64,000 bases of DNA from Orientallactaga sibirica. Taxonomy: Eukaryota; Chordata; Mammalia; Rodentia; Dipodidae. Where the stretch lies: positions 12,151,501 through 12,215,500 of the forward strand of contig JAEOAD010000052.1 of the NCBI GenBank assembly GCA_036365145.1. The letters are read 5' to 3'. The translations under genes were made by a program, and so were the position numbers. Below, in pieces: positions 22,508 through 33,640 of the stretch. The notes below the pieces were generated by a model. That model searched no databases. It was not told where the DNA came from and was given only the letters and a program-made list of their open reading frames with translations. How positions within the stretch are numbered: position 1 is the stretch's first letter; each line of letters opens with the position of its first letter.

Positions 22508-23515
22508 GTCAGGGAAACAAGATGGACATTTCTATTGACCTTCTTATTTACTTTAATGAAAAGCATATCCACGAGAGAGAAAAAGGAAAAAGTTAAAGTA
22601 ATCTAAATTTACCAAGTGATTTCAATCCATTCATTTGCGCACCAAGCAGTCATCCCGAAAGTGTCAGTGTTTGCAGTGTCAGGTAGTAACTGTCTGCAGC
22701 TAGGCGCCGTGAGGACTAGTGACATGGGCTCTGTGCGCTCCTGCCGTGTTCCTGTGGTGTGTGGGGAAGAGAAGAGCAAACTGAAGGAAGAAAGGAAGGG
22801 AGGAAGGAGGGAGACAAGAGCACACGTTTGAAATTACAATTCATCTCCAGTCGGGAAGCCCGTCAGCTTGTACCCTGGTAGTCGTCTAGAGCTACAACTA
22901 GAACCACTCAGCTGTGTGGGTCTCACGGCCACGGCCTCGGCACCGCAATGAAGAAAACGGGGAGTGGAAAGGTCGGGGACCATGCTTGTCTGTTGTGACA
23001 GGGCGAGGCTAACACTTTCCATCTTCTACAGCCATTAGAAAGTAAACTGGAGGAGGAATTAAGACACAAAGAAGGCCTGGCCAGAGCAGAAGGAAGGACG
23101 GCACACAGGTGAGCGAGGTCTCTTCCTGGTGCACACGATGTGGCAGGTGATGTTGGCCAGGAAGAAGCTCCACCACAGGATTGCTGCCAGATTCTGTTGC
23201 CACATCAAATTACTTCACACAATACGAGTTATCAACAGCAAGCTTTGAAATGAAATGTCACCAATATTTTCTGAGTAAGTGGCAAAAGCACTGTATTTCA
23301 ACAATTTCCTGTTATTTCAGAAGGTTTCTCTCTAAGACACAAAAGTTAAACCACATACACCCACTCTAAGCGGAACACTACCGACATAAAACCATTTCAG
23401 AGATGATTAGGGTAACTAGATACCGCCTACCTTACTTTTCCACTTTTTATTACAGCCTCAGAACGTTAACTATAAAGTTACAACACTCCTAGATACAGAC
23501 CAAGTGAAAACAAAA
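22508..23515. other. Unique intronic sequence
   Basis: 22650-23180 is GC-richer with scattered CpG but no CpG island, and no exon is recognised. A purine tract (GGAAGAAAGGAAGGGAGG) lies at about 22785-22812. Confidence 0.5.
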
Positions 23516-23960
23516 CATGCATCCACCAAAAATTACATGAATGTTTATATCTATATTATTCATAGTCAAAAGTAGAAAAACGCAAATATTTTTACTTACT
23601 ATTGAACGGACAAACAAGAGATCAGTGAATAATAAGAACCAAAACAAATAAAGGAATTTGGAAACATGCTATAATACAGGTGGGCCCTGAAAACACTATT
23701 ATGCTGAAGGAAAGCAATCAGCCACAACAGTCATGCACAGCACAACTCCAATTATCTGAAATGTCCAGCGCAGGCAAAGATACTGAGACAGAGAAGAGAC
23801 TGGTGGTCATGGAGCTGAGGACTCGGGAAGCAGAAAGTGACCACCAATCGGTGAATACACAATTAATTCAGGTTCCCTAAAAACAAAATGTTCTCAAGTT
23901 GGATAGTGGTGGTGGTGGTATAACTCTCAACCATCTGAAACCCAGTGGCTCAGAGCTTAA
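23516..23960 (+). mobile_element. Ancient L1 3'-end fragment
   Basis: ATGAATGTTTATATCTATATTATTCATAGTC…AGTAGAAA…GAACGGACAAAC…AACACTATTATGCTGAAGGAAAG matches, in order, blocks of old mammalian L1 3' ends. Divergence is high. Confidence 0.65.
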
Positions 23961-24001
23961 TACAAGCTACACACTATATGAAGCGTATGGAATGTTGGAA
24001 T

Positions 24002-24205
24002 GTGGGCATAGAGAGATGGCTTAGCAGTTAAGGCATTGGTCTGCAAAGCCAAAGGACCCAGGTTTGATTCCCCAGAACCAACGCTAGCCAGATGCACAAG
24101 GGGGTGCATGCGTCTGGAGTCCATTTGCACAGGCTGAAGGCCCTGGCATGCCTACTCCCCCCCCCTTTTTCTGTCAAATAAATAAACAAAAATATTTTTT
24201 AAAAA
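24002..24205 (+). mobile_element. tRNA-derived SINE
   Basis: GGGCATAGAGAGATGGCTTAGC head, GGTTTGATTCCCC box B-like block, CAAATAAATAAAC tail. Confidence 0.9.
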
Positions 24206-24217
24206 GAAGTGTATGGA

Positions 24218-24374
24218 GCCGGGTGTGGTGGCACACGCCTTTAATCCCAGCACTCGGGAGGCAGAGGTAGGAGGATCGCTGAGAGTTCCAGGCCACCCTG
24301 AGACTACATAGTGAATTCCAGGTCAGCCTGGACCAGAGTGAGACCCTACCTCGAAAAACCAAAAAAAAAAAAAG
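24218..24374 (+). mobile_element. B1 SINE
   Basis: Flanked by AGAAGTGTATG and AAAAGTGTATG; complete body with A13 tail. It inserted immediately after the tail of the preceding SINE. Confidence 0.92.
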
Positions 24375-24755
24375 TGTATGAAATGTAAATTATAGCTCAA
24401 AACAAAAACATCACTTGAGAATTACCAGTTCTGCTGTGGAGAGTATGAATACTGAAGGAAATGAGAGCTAAACCAAAAATGCAAGTGTGCCTCATTCATA
24501 TGAGGGACATAGAGGGAGGCCAGAAGTAGAATGGAGCCAGGCAGGTGAGAGGTAGAAAAGGGGACTGAACACAGACAGCCCAATAGAGGCATGCGTGAAA
24601 ATGTCAGCGAAACTTGTATTATTTTGTACATATAATCTATGCTAATAAAAAAGTTTTAAAATATTCAAACAAAGCCAGAGAACAAGAGGACTAAAAGTAG
24701 GCAAAGTGAAATCACTGAGGATAAAGACCACTCATCAAAGTATCCCTGTGTGGAA
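24375..24755. other. Unique intronic sequence
   Basis: Nothing recognised. Confidence 0.5.
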
Positions 24756-24926
24756 GCCGGGTATGGTGGCACACACCTTTAATCCCAGCACTCAGGAGGC
24801 AGAGGTAGGAGGATCGCCATGAGTTCGAGGCCACCCTGAGACTACATAGTGAATTCCAGGTCAGCCTGAGCTAGAGTGAGACCCTACCTCGATAAACCAA
24901 AAACAAAAAAAAACAACAAAAAAAAG
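24756..24926 (+). mobile_element. B1 SINE
   Basis: Flanked by AAGTATCCCTGTGTGG and AAGTATCTCTGCGTGG, a long target duplication that has since diverged. Confidence 0.92.
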
Positions 24927-25541
24927 AAGTATCTCTGCGTGGTGCCAATGGTTGATTTTTCTCTCGCCCCCTTTGTTTTCTAACTAGGAGCAAAGAGTAT
25001 TACCTTTATATGACAGCAGCACAATCTCAACATTTACTTCAAAAGGAAAAACCAGAAGCCAAAGTTTATTGGAATAGGGTATGGATCAAGTTCATGATAA
25101 CAATTACTGAGGAGTATGAGATTTGAACTATGTGATATTAAAGGTACTGTTCCAATGTTTTTATATATGTTAAAAGCTGATATTCAGACATCAATCCATT
25201 TTCAAATACAGAATTATGAATATGAATATTCACTGAAACAATGGAACATCTAACAACTGATGGCAACCAGACCCAAAATGTTTCCCTTAGGAAATTCCAA
25301 TTATTCAAAGCAGCATGCTAACAAAACTACTTCTACCATCCAGTTATGGTGCTACCCTTAATAAAATATTTCTAAGTTAACAGAATGAACATAACATTTG
25401 TAAAACAAAGACAGCTATCAGTCATAGTATTTTTTTTCTTTTAATAGATATAAGCAAGATAAAGGAAATAACTCATTCAGTGTCTCTCATCATCTATTCT
25501 TCACATGGTTGCAGAGTAGTTTTTTTAAAACAATATTTTAT
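24927..25541. other. Unique AT-rich intronic sequence
   Basis: Nothing recognised. Confidence 0.5.
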
Positions 25542-25698
25542 GAACCGGGCATGGTGGTGCACGCCTTTAATCCCAGCACTTGGGAGGCAGAGGTAGGAGG
25601 CTCACCATGAGTTCAAGGCCACCCTGAGACTACATAGAGAATCCCAGGTCAGCCTAGACCAGAGTAAGACCCTACCTCGAAAAACCAAAAAAGAAAAA

Positions 25699-25700
<2 letters not shown>
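25542..25700 (+). mobile_element. B1 SINE
   Basis: Starts AACCGGGCATGGTGGTGCAC; complete body with AAAAACCAAAAAAGAAAAAA tail. Confidence 0.9.

Positions 25701-25740
<40 letters not shown>
25701..25740. repeat. (TA)n microsatellite between two SINEs
   Basis: About 19 TA units bridge the B1 tail and the T-rich tail of the next, reverse-oriented SINE. Confidence 0.9.
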
Positions 25741-25741
<1 letters not shown>

Positions 25742-25922
25742 CAGAGGGTGAGGAGGGAGAAAGGGAGAGAATGGGCGTGCTAGGGCCCCTCACCACTGCA
25801 AACGAACTCCAGATACATGTGCCACTTTATGCGTCCGGCTTTACATGGGTACTGGGGAACTGAACCTGGGTTGTAAGGCTTTGTAGGCAAGCACCTTAAC
25901 CACTGAGCCCTCTCTCCAGCCC
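25741..25922 (-). mobile_element. tRNA-derived SINE
   Basis: GGGCGTGCTAGGGCCCCTCACC…CTTAACCACTGAGCCCTCTCTCCAGCCCC; complete reverse copy, tail merged with the (TA)n. Confidence 0.88.
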
Positions 25923-27011
25923 CAGGGTAGCTTATTCATAGATGTGTTCAAGGTTCAAACCCCTAAAACTATATGCTAAGTCATGTACATGTATTTTCCT
26001 GCAGAAAAAAAAAGTCCCTATTTTCAGTTGTAAAGAGTCGAGGAACTGCTGCTCCAGAAAAACAACTTAAGGTGACCTCAATGCTCTTCTGCTGGGAGCA
26101 AATTCCTGAGCCATTGTTAAGTCTCAAAGCCCAAGTTGTACAACCTTCATTCATGAATCAAACTCATCACATGTTAAGGCAATAAGGTGAAGCCAAAGAC
26201 AAATCAAATACAGTCACTTTTGTAGAAAATAATTCTAATTCAAAAGTGAAAGGAAAAAAGAACTGCAAAGTGTTGAGGAAAAATCAGAAATGAGATAGAT
26301 ATATTGTTTATATATGTTACAGATCTTATTACATTGTTTGCATATTTGTATTAGATTTTGTTTTAAAAACATTGGGATGTCTTAATTATTATATAATAAC
26401 TCATAATAAAGTGAAATTAAGCAAGTTTTTATTTGAAACATTTCATATTGCATTCTATCAACCATGAAATTCTCTGCTAATATTACACAATATTTTTTCT
26501 GGCATACTTTGAAATGCAGTAACTGGGTTTCAGTTCATGTACAAAAGTATATTTTGTACAAATAACAGGGTTAAGATCTGGAACATCTGCTTTGCTATTA
26601 AAATATTACTTTTGTGACCCTTTTTTCCCTACACTAGCAAAAATGAAAATAAGAAACAGATGGAGAATAAAACTAGAACGCTATCCAGGTATTTTATAGT
26701 GTTGCATGCAGAATGTTTTACCATTAGCAAATAAAAACATAAATGCAAAAAGTAATGTGAATGTCCATAAAAATACTTTATTTGGTAATAATAAGGCTTT
26801 AACAAAAGCAATCTATATTCATACGATTTTAAAAAATTATTTGTGGGAATTTATACATTAGCAGCTGTGCTATTAGATGGATGAAAGAAAACAGTTTTCA
26901 GAGCAGTGCAAAGGGACTGTTACAATATGATGAGAATCACCTCCGAAAGTTAATCAAAAGGAAACTCATCTGTGCAAGGAAGCATCACACATCATAGTTT
27001 GTAAACCTTTT
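25923..27011. other. Unique AT-rich intronic sequence
   Basis: A 70-codon frame at 25973-26185 (plus) is preceded by TTTTCCTGCAG but has no recognisable product. 26240-26830 is very AT-rich with no repeat seen. Confidence 0.5.
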
Positions 27012-27221
27012 AATTTTATTTATTTGAGAGCAAGAAAGAGGCAGAGAGAGAGAGAGGAAGGGAGGGACAGGATGGGAACACTAGGGCCTCCAGCCACTGT
27101 AAAGGAACTCCAGATGCATGTGCCACCTTGTTCATCTGGCTTACGTGGGTTCCAGGGAATTGAACCTGGGTCCTTTAGCTTTGCAGGCAAACGCCTTAAC
27201 CAGTAAGCCATCTCTCCAGCC
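27012..27221 (-). mobile_element. tRNA-derived SINE
   Basis: TGTAAACCTTTT flanks it on both sides; reverse copy complete with the (GA)n part. Confidence 0.92.
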
Positions 27222-28059
27222 CTGTAAACCTTTTTCATCATGTTTTCCCCTTTATTCAAAATTCCCACCGAGATTCCTGGGTAAAACAAATAAAAGGAGA
27301 ATCTCTAATTCAGAGGTGTCCTCCCTAGACTCCCCAACTACCCAGACCTCTCTGCACAGGGCGTTAAAGGCCGTCACTTGAAATCAGCACCAGGCAGAGC
27401 CTTCACATCCTACGTCAACCAACAGAGATCAGACGCACCAACGGTTTCTCTTTTCTCTCCTTACAGCTAAGAGCATCCCGTACCTGGGCAGCCCGGCAGT
27501 TGGTCTGCTCATGCAACCTTCACTGAAAGTTACTCACAAATACAACATCTTAGAGCTGGGGGCCTTGAGTAGGGATAGCATTCCCCTCTTGATCTGGTCT
27601 CTCTGAACTACCTGGCTCTACCCAAACTGGATGCTTTAAAAACTGAAGGGTTTTTATAGAGAAGATTAAAAGACAAAGGGAAAGAGAGATACCATGTAAA
27701 ATATTTCACATTTTACAACCCCACTCTGCTAGATAGCTAAAAGCATCTCCATTTTACAGTTGAACAAAGTGAGCTAGACTTTGTAACTAGCACATCCACA
27801 CCTCCAAAGTCTGTACCCTTTCCAATAAAGAACCACACGTGTGCAGCAAAATTCCAGGTTACGAAAGAAAGGATGAATCCAGGTAGAAACACATGTTCTC
27901 TAAAAAAAAAGAGAGAGAAGTTCTAACCTCATTATTTAGAAATTGGGTAACCCATTAAAAAGAGGAAACAAGGTAACCAAAGACCAGCAGAGCAAGGCCC
28001 AGCTTCCATGAAGGAGGCCGAGTGACGAATGAGAAATCTCACAGACCTAGAGTCAAGGG
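27222..28059. other. Unique intronic sequence with a possible MIR relic
   Basis: 27735-27810 (CATCTCCATTTTACAGTTGAAC…) resembles the conserved core of a MIR SINE. The rest is not assigned. Confidence 0.45.
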
Positions 28060-28168
28060 TTAGTCATGGTGGCACACACCTGTAATCCCAGCACAGGAGG
28101 CAGAGGCAAGCAGACAGAGTTCAAAGTCAGCTTGGATGATACAGTGGGGCCCTGTTTCAAAAAGCAAA
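28060..28168 (+). mobile_element. Old B1 SINE
   Basis: GTCATGGTGGCACACACCTG…CCCAGCACAGGAGGCAGAGG, shortened and diverged. Confidence 0.8.
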
Positions 28169-28198
28169 AGTGTGGCAGGTGACATGGTTCAGCAACTC

Positions 28199-28637
28199 AA
28201 GCTGGCATGGCCAGGACTCACATAAAGCAACGCCATAGTGAACTTCTGGAATACCAGCCCTCCTGTATTGCCACACAAGCTGGCATGGCCAGGACTCACA
28301 TAAAGCAACGCCATAGTGAACTTCTGGAATACCAGCCCTCCTGTATTGCCACACAAGCTGGCATGGCCAGGACTCACATAAAGCAATGCCATAGTGAACT
28401 GGAATTCTAGAATGGCACCAGCCCTCCTGTGAACTTTACCAGCCCTCCACACAAGCTGGCATGGCCAGGACTCACATAAAGCAATGCCATAGTGAACTTC
28501 TAGAATACCAGCCCTCCTGTATTGCCACACAAGTTGGCATGGCCAGGACTCACATAAAGCAATGCCATAGTGAACTTCTAGAATACCATAGTGAACTAGA
28601 ACGCCATAGTGAACTTCTAGAATACCAGCCCTCCTGT
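28199..28637. repeat. Minisatellite, 78-bp unit, about 5 copies
   Basis: Units start AAGCTGGCATGGCCAGGACT at 28199, 28277, 28355, 28453 and 28531 (AAGTTGG in the last). Spacings are 78, 78, 98 and 78 bp. The third unit carries a rearranged 20-bp excess and the last a partial internal duplication. Because 78 is a multiple of three, frames stay open: 227 codons on the minus strand (to 28872) and 67-79 codons on the plus strand. I read these as by-products, not proteins. Confidence 0.95.
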
Positions 28638-28985
28638 AGCAAGTCGGCTGACGGGAGCATCGCGGACGCCGCAGGCCAGCGAGCCTTGCCGTGCCAGTGA
28701 GCAAAAGCCCCTCCTTACATGAAAACAAACAGTGGTTATTTGTTGTCCCCTGATCACTACATGTGCACCACAGAACACACACACCCAAAGTCACGTTTAG
28801 AACACACAGATATACACAAATCATACACCTACACAGATATAAAAACTGAAACCCTCCCCTACACCTAGTCAACAGTGAGAAATGGAATCATTACACTTAA
28901 GTGAAAGCCTTTAAGGAAGGACAAGTATCCCAAGCACAGGCAGCTACAAATGTTCTGAACTTTAGAAAACATTCGCAAAACAGTG
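28638..28985. other. Unique sequence right of the minisatellite
   Basis: 28637-28697 is CpG-rich for this window (GGGAGCATCGCGGACGCCGC), then ordinary sequence. No gene recognised. Confidence 0.5.
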
Positions 28986-29176
28986 AAATATGGAGAGGTG
29001 GCTCAGTGGGTGAAGGTGCTGGCAGGCTTTTTTGATTCCCCGGAACCCACATAAAGCCAGATGCACACAGTGGAGCAAGTGTCTAGAGTTCACTGGCAGT
29101 GACGGAAGGCTTGACATGCTCATATTCATTCTCATTCTCCATTTCTCTGGTGGCAAATAAGTAATAAAATATTTTA
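28986..29176 (+). mobile_element. tRNA-derived SINE, diverged
   Basis: ATGGAGAGGTGGCTCAGTGG…AGCCAGATGCACACAGTGG; part of the head is deleted. Confidence 0.85.
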
Positions 29177-29193
29177 CAAAGAAGACAAGTATC

Positions 29194-29354
29194 AGCCGGG
29201 CGCGGTGGCGCACGCCTTTAATCCTAGCACTCAGGAGGCAGAGGTAGGAGGAGCGCTGTGAGTTCAAGGCCACCCTAAGACTACATAGTAAATTCCAGCT
29301 CAGCCTGGGAGAGAGCGAAACCCTACCTTGAACCTCCCACCCCCCGAAAAAAAA
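29194..29354 (+). mobile_element. B1 SINE
   Basis: GCCGGGCGCGGTGGCGCACG start; retains more CpG than most copies here, suggesting youth. Confidence 0.92.
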
Positions 29355-29574
29355 GGTAAAATAACTTTCAGATATTTAACAAACCCCTACATAAGTGGGG
29401 TGACTACCTTTTAAATAATTAAAATCTTGATTTTTTTTCCCCCTAAAACAGAATTACCCTTGACTACCTGAAATTTGACAAAACAGGAATTCAGCATATC
29501 ATATAAAGTTAAAGGTCTTCAAAAACCTACATCACTGATAACTGATAGGCATGTTTTAAAAATCACAGGAACAG

Positions 29575-29803
29575 GGCTGGAGAGATGGCTTAGCGGTTAA
29601 GGCATTTGCCTGCAAAGCCAAAGGACCCCGGTCCGATTCTCCAGTACCCATGTAAGCCAGATGCACAAGGGGGCACATGCATCTGGAGTTTCATTTACAG
29701 TGGCTGGAGGCCCTGGCTCACCCATTCTCCCTCTCTATCTCTCTCTCCCCCCCTGCCTCTTTCTAGCTCTCAAATAATAAATAAAATATATTTTTTAAAA
29801 AAC
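29575..29803 (+). mobile_element. tRNA-derived SINE
   Basis: AAATCACAGGAAC on the left and AAATCATAGGAAC on the right; complete. Confidence 0.92.
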
Positions 29804-29921
29804 TAAAAGAAAATCATAGGAACAAAAGAGCGAGCAGAGGAAAGTAAAAGGAGATGTGAGCAGCTGCTGGGGTATCTGGGGTCACATGCATTTCCACACT
29901 CTAAAAAACTCAGAATCCTGG

Positions 29922-30059
29922 AGGACACACACAGGGCCCTTCTCTTACTACACACTAGAAGGCACATAGAGGGCCTCTTATTACACACTAAAGGACACAC
30001 ACAGGGTACCTTACTATATACTAGAGGCCACACACGGGGACTCTCTAACTATACACTGG
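29922..30059. repeat. Short minisatellite, about 32-38 bp unit, 4 copies
   Basis: Four diverged units of the form GGACACACACAGGG…CTTACTATACACTAGA start near 29922, 29960, 29992 and 30024. Confidence 0.8.
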
Positions 30060-30275
30060 AAATAATGTATTAGCCTTCAGACACAAGCTCCCAAACTTCT
30101 CAATTATCAGGCAAGTCAATTTTTCAACTAAATCAAGTGGCAGTGTAATAAAGGATGTGAGAGGTTTGAGAAGAGGAATTAATTCTCCAGGAAAGATTGA
30201 TAAGGTTTCCTTAACATAACCGTCATGGAGCTTGAACTGCAATGCTTGGCTTATGATGTCTTTTTCCCTGTGATC
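30048..30275 (-). other. Unexplained open frame, coding-like, next to an L1 end
   Basis: The minus strand is open for about 75 codons here, with a balanced composition (…LIPLLKPLTSFITLPLDLVE…CLIIEKFGSLCLK…) and no simple repeat. The upstream end of the same frame (beyond 30275) is L1 ORF2 C-terminus, so the listed start codon is not meaningful. I do not recognise the sequence. It could be a processed pseudogene fragment, an unknown repeat's coding part, or chance. No splice sites convincingly frame it. Confidence 0.3.
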
Positions 30276-30895
30276 AGCGCACAAGTTTACATTGCCACCA
30301 TCAGTGTGTAAAGGTTTCACTTTACCTACAATCTTACCAGCATTCATTGGCTTTCATAATTGTAGACATTCTGACTGGGTAAGCAAAGCAGTTTTAATTT
30401 ACATTTCCCTAATGGCTAAGGAAGCTAAACACTCTTATTGGCCATTTGTGTTTCTTCTTTTGAGAACTCTTATATGTTAATTGGCCTATTTATACACAAG
30501 AAGACTTAATGGTGCTTAAATTTTATTTTTTTTTAATTTATTTGTAAGCAAAGGATGGGGGATATGGGCACGCAGGGCCTCTAGCCAATGCAAATGAACT
30601 CCAGATACACGTGCCACTTTGTGCATCTGGCTTTAAGTGGGTATGGGGAATAAACCTGGGTCCTTAGGCTTTGCAGGTAAGTGTGTTTTCACTATTTTCT
30701 TCTAGCTATTTCAACATTTCAAGTTTTATACTAAGGTCTGATCCATTTTTGTTTTTCATACATGGTGAGAGATATGGATCTAATTTCTTTCTTATGCATG
30801 TTAACAACCAGTTTTCCCAGCATTTTTTGTGAAAGAGGCTATCTTTCCAGTGTATGCTTTTGACACATTTGTCAGAATGTACTGGTGATATGGAA
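30276..30895 (-). mobile_element. Old L1 ORF2 C-terminal fragment (left part)
   Basis: Reverse-orientation L1 blocks run from its 3' side: TTTACATTGCCACCATCAGTG, ATTTACATTTCCCTAATGGC, then CCAGTTTTCCCAGCATTTTT. A minus-strand SINE at 30522-30708 interrupts it. It continues at about 31990-32075 after a younger insertion. Confidence 0.8.
30522..30708 (-). mobile_element. tRNA-derived SINE inside the old L1
   Basis: GGGCACGCAGGGCCTCTAGCC…CTTAGGCTTTGCAGG; its head end is worn away, so it is an older copy. Confidence 0.85.
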
Positions 30896-31989
30896 ACCTA
30901 CTTTTCTAGACAATGGAACACTCAGAAGCAATACATTTTTACTAGAAAATTTTCAGTGCCCGGGATGGGATACCTTCCAGTGAGTTTTTGTCCAGTGAGG
31001 TCACAGATACCCCCAAAACGTTACAGACCATTGCCGAGGCCCTTGGTTTCCCACCAGGAATATATGGTAAGACACTATTGCTGAAGACTCCACATACTTG
31101 GGCTGCAAGGTCACTGAGAAATCCTGCTGGAGCTGAGCTGAAAGCCTCCTCCATGTGGACCACTGACAGAAAGCTGGAAAAAGCTACACTGCATGCAGTT
31201 CAAAAGGAGAAAGAGAAAACACCAGTGAAGGTACTCAACAGTGAACACTGCAAGCTTTAAATCTGGCCAGCCAGACCAAATGAGCCAACAGGTGCAATAG
31301 TGGCATGTCTGTTATGGGGAAAACCAACCACTCTCTAATTGGACTGGAGGCCTACTCCAATGGGAGGGGATACATGCCTGATACTGAAAACCTACAACAG
31401 GGGTAGTCATAAGCCCTATAGGTGTAACGTCTGCTGGTGTCTGGCTAAATGTATATACTATGCTCACCAAGCTGCCCAGTAAGCACTTCTCTTAATGTCC
31501 ACACCCATATATTAATGCTACTCTCACTTTTGGTTAGAGAAGCTTCTCTTTTCAGATGGTGGTGACCTTGGGATGACTCAGAAGGTACCATGGTGCTGAG
31601 ATGAAGGGACAGAGGAGTGTTCAGCACTGAAACATCTCTAACACACCTTCCAAGGTTCAGGGTCCATTGAAGAAGAGGTGGCAGAAAGATGTAAGAGCCA
31701 AAGGAAGGGTAGGACTCCTTACAACGTGCTCCTCCAGACACAATGGTCTGGATATCCATGACCTCACAGTGCCTGACACTACATACACAAGACCATCATA
31801 AAAGGAGGAAAAGATGATGACATCAAAATGAAAAGAGACTGACTGAGAGGGGGAGGGGATATGATGGAGAGTGGGGTTTCAAAGGAGAAAGTGGGGGCAG
31901 GGAGGGAAGTACCATGGGATATTGTCAACAAATAAGGAAGTTGTCAATAATAAAAAAAAAAAAAAAGAAGAAGGTAAGAGCCAAAAAAA
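30896..31989 (+). mobile_element. L1 3' UTR, 5'-truncated insertion
   Basis: It shares blocks with 9380-10425 (GGTAAGACACTATTGCTGA; GTGCAATAGTGGCA) and ends in an A15 tail at about 31950-31965 with a second A-rich patch. It splits the minus-strand L1, whose next block (TGTAGCTATGCGGGCTTACT) resumes at about 31995. It is therefore younger than that L1. Confidence 0.75.
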
Positions 31990-32075
31990 AAGTAGTGGTG
32001 TCTGTAGCTATGCGGGCTTACTTCTGGGTACTCTATTCTATTATGTTTTTGTGCCAGCACAATGTTGTCTACACC
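31990..32075 (-). mobile_element. Old L1 ORF2 fragment (right part)
   Basis: GCTTACTTCTGGGTACTCTA…TTTTGTGCCAGCACAATG is the reverse of the L1 block seen in sense at 8455-8490. Confidence 0.7.
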
Positions 32076-32859
32076 ACTACTACCCACCAAGTTTCTGGAT
32101 GAGCTCCACAACACATCTATGTAAACACTACAAAAGTCCTTAATGTCTTCTCACACCCACTTCCAACTCAGGGAAAAAGGATGTATGTTATCTCAGATAT
32201 TATTCATTTTCTTTGAATGGACTCATTTCATAAGCATACCCCTCTCCTTCAGAAGAGAGGTATCATTCCAGTTTTACAGAGAAATAAAATGGGGTCACCA
32301 ACTTAAAAAAGTAGACCATGAATAATGAGCTAGTAACATAGTGGAGCCAAAATAGGCTAGAATTTAAAATAGGTTTTAGTGGGTCCTGTAAATAAGGGTA
32401 TAAATTCACAATATATAGAAATGTATAAGCCAAATTAACAAAATCGGCATAAAACAATGTCATCTCTAAAAATAGGCAGCTTTCAAGTATTTGCTATGTG
32501 TAATAAAATTATTCCAACTAGGAGGTTTGAAATATTGCTAACAAGCCAATTTTATGCTCTGGATTTAACTAGTAACAAAGAAGACTATATTTATTACCAT
32601 GAGCTAAAAATATCTTCATATATCTTAATTAAAGAACAGAATTTATGAACATAAGCAGACACTGAAGAACAAAGTATCTGATGTTATATATTTGGGGGCT
32701 TCATCCATTTTCCTAGTTCATAACTCTCCTCAATGAAGGTCACAGAAATAAATTTTGTTTCTCCAAAGTGAGTTGTAAGGAAGTATTCACTCCCCACCCT
32801 TCTAACTTCAAATTAACCATGAAGAAATTCTCTCACCTTGTGCAGCAGTAGGGCATAAC
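32076..32859. other. Unique sequence with a MIR relic
   Basis: About 32190-32340 (TCATTCCAGTTTTACAGAGA…GAGCTAGTAACATAGTGGAGCC) fits the second half of a MIR SINE. The rest is AT-rich and unassigned. Confidence 0.5.
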
Positions 32860-33400
32860 CCTTGCTCATTCCAAAGGGACAGGGCTGGGGTAGCTTGCAA
32901 ACAGGTGACTGAAGGATGTGGTGCCCACAGGGGGCATGAAAGCTCCCTCCCTGCTTGCTAACACACACACTCACTCCTTGCCCTATGCATAACTTCCTCT
33001 ATATCCTTTGCAATATCCTTTATAATAAAAAATCATTAATTCAATCAAAGGAGGGAGTTGTGGGAACCTCCCCTTGTAGCCAGTCAGTCATATGCATAGG
33101 TAAAACAATCTGAGATTTGCAACTGGCATTTGAAGTGGGGACAGGGAATATGATTTCAGTCTTGGAAAGTGACCCTTCCCCACCTATGGGAAGCTCCAGC
33201 ACGTACCTCAGAACTGAAGTGGACAGAGGACATCCAATGGGCACCTGCCTCAGAACAGACAGCTGGCCTGCTGACAGGGAGAAATCCCATCCCTTCAGGG
33301 TCACGCAAGTTTTCTGTATTGATTGTTGTACTGTGAGAGCGGGGGTGAGGGGACAGACTCTTTCTGATTCTCCCCCAACTTCACGAGGAGTAGAAATTCC
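32860..33400 (+). other. Unassigned block, possibly LTR-derived
   Basis: It contains TATGCATAACTTCC…CTTTATAATAAAAAATC and then GTTGTGGGAACCTCCCC, reminiscent of an LTR end and start, and two short open frames on opposite strands. No second copy is seen in the window, so this stays a guess. Confidence 0.25.
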
Positions 33401-33404
33401 TAAA

Positions 33405-33640
33405 CCTAGAATTCAAGGTCTTGTATAATCTGGGCCCAAATTAAGTAGTAAAATTTCCCATGACTGCAAAACTCCCTAACAATCCACACTCACCACAGCT
33501 GAAGTCTTCCTGCTGCCCAAACTCAAATGATATCTCCTTGTGTCTAAGTACTTTCTAACATACCTGCCTTAAAGGAAATCCAACCCATTCTACAAAACCA
33601 ACACTATTCTCCCCTACTGCAGCCCTTCCCACACTAGTTC
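33405..33640 (+). mobile_element. L2 (LINE-2) 3'-end relic
   Basis: ATTCAAGGTCTTGTATAATC…CACACTCACCACAGC…CTTCCTGCTGCCCAAACTC matches in order the conserved tail of mammalian L2 elements; very old. Confidence 0.5.

Noticed and set aside
25973..26185. 70-codon frame behind a CAG acceptor-like site
   Set aside because: No donor in phase, no recognisable product, and it ends at a stop in AT-rich sequence.
28199..28637. Possible CRISPR array (regular repeats)
   Set aside because: Units are directly adjacent with no unique spacers, 78-bp period, in a mammalian genome: a minisatellite.
32920..32940. CTCF-like motif CCCACAGGGGGCAT
   Set aside because: It lacks one base in the core spacing compared with the consensus.
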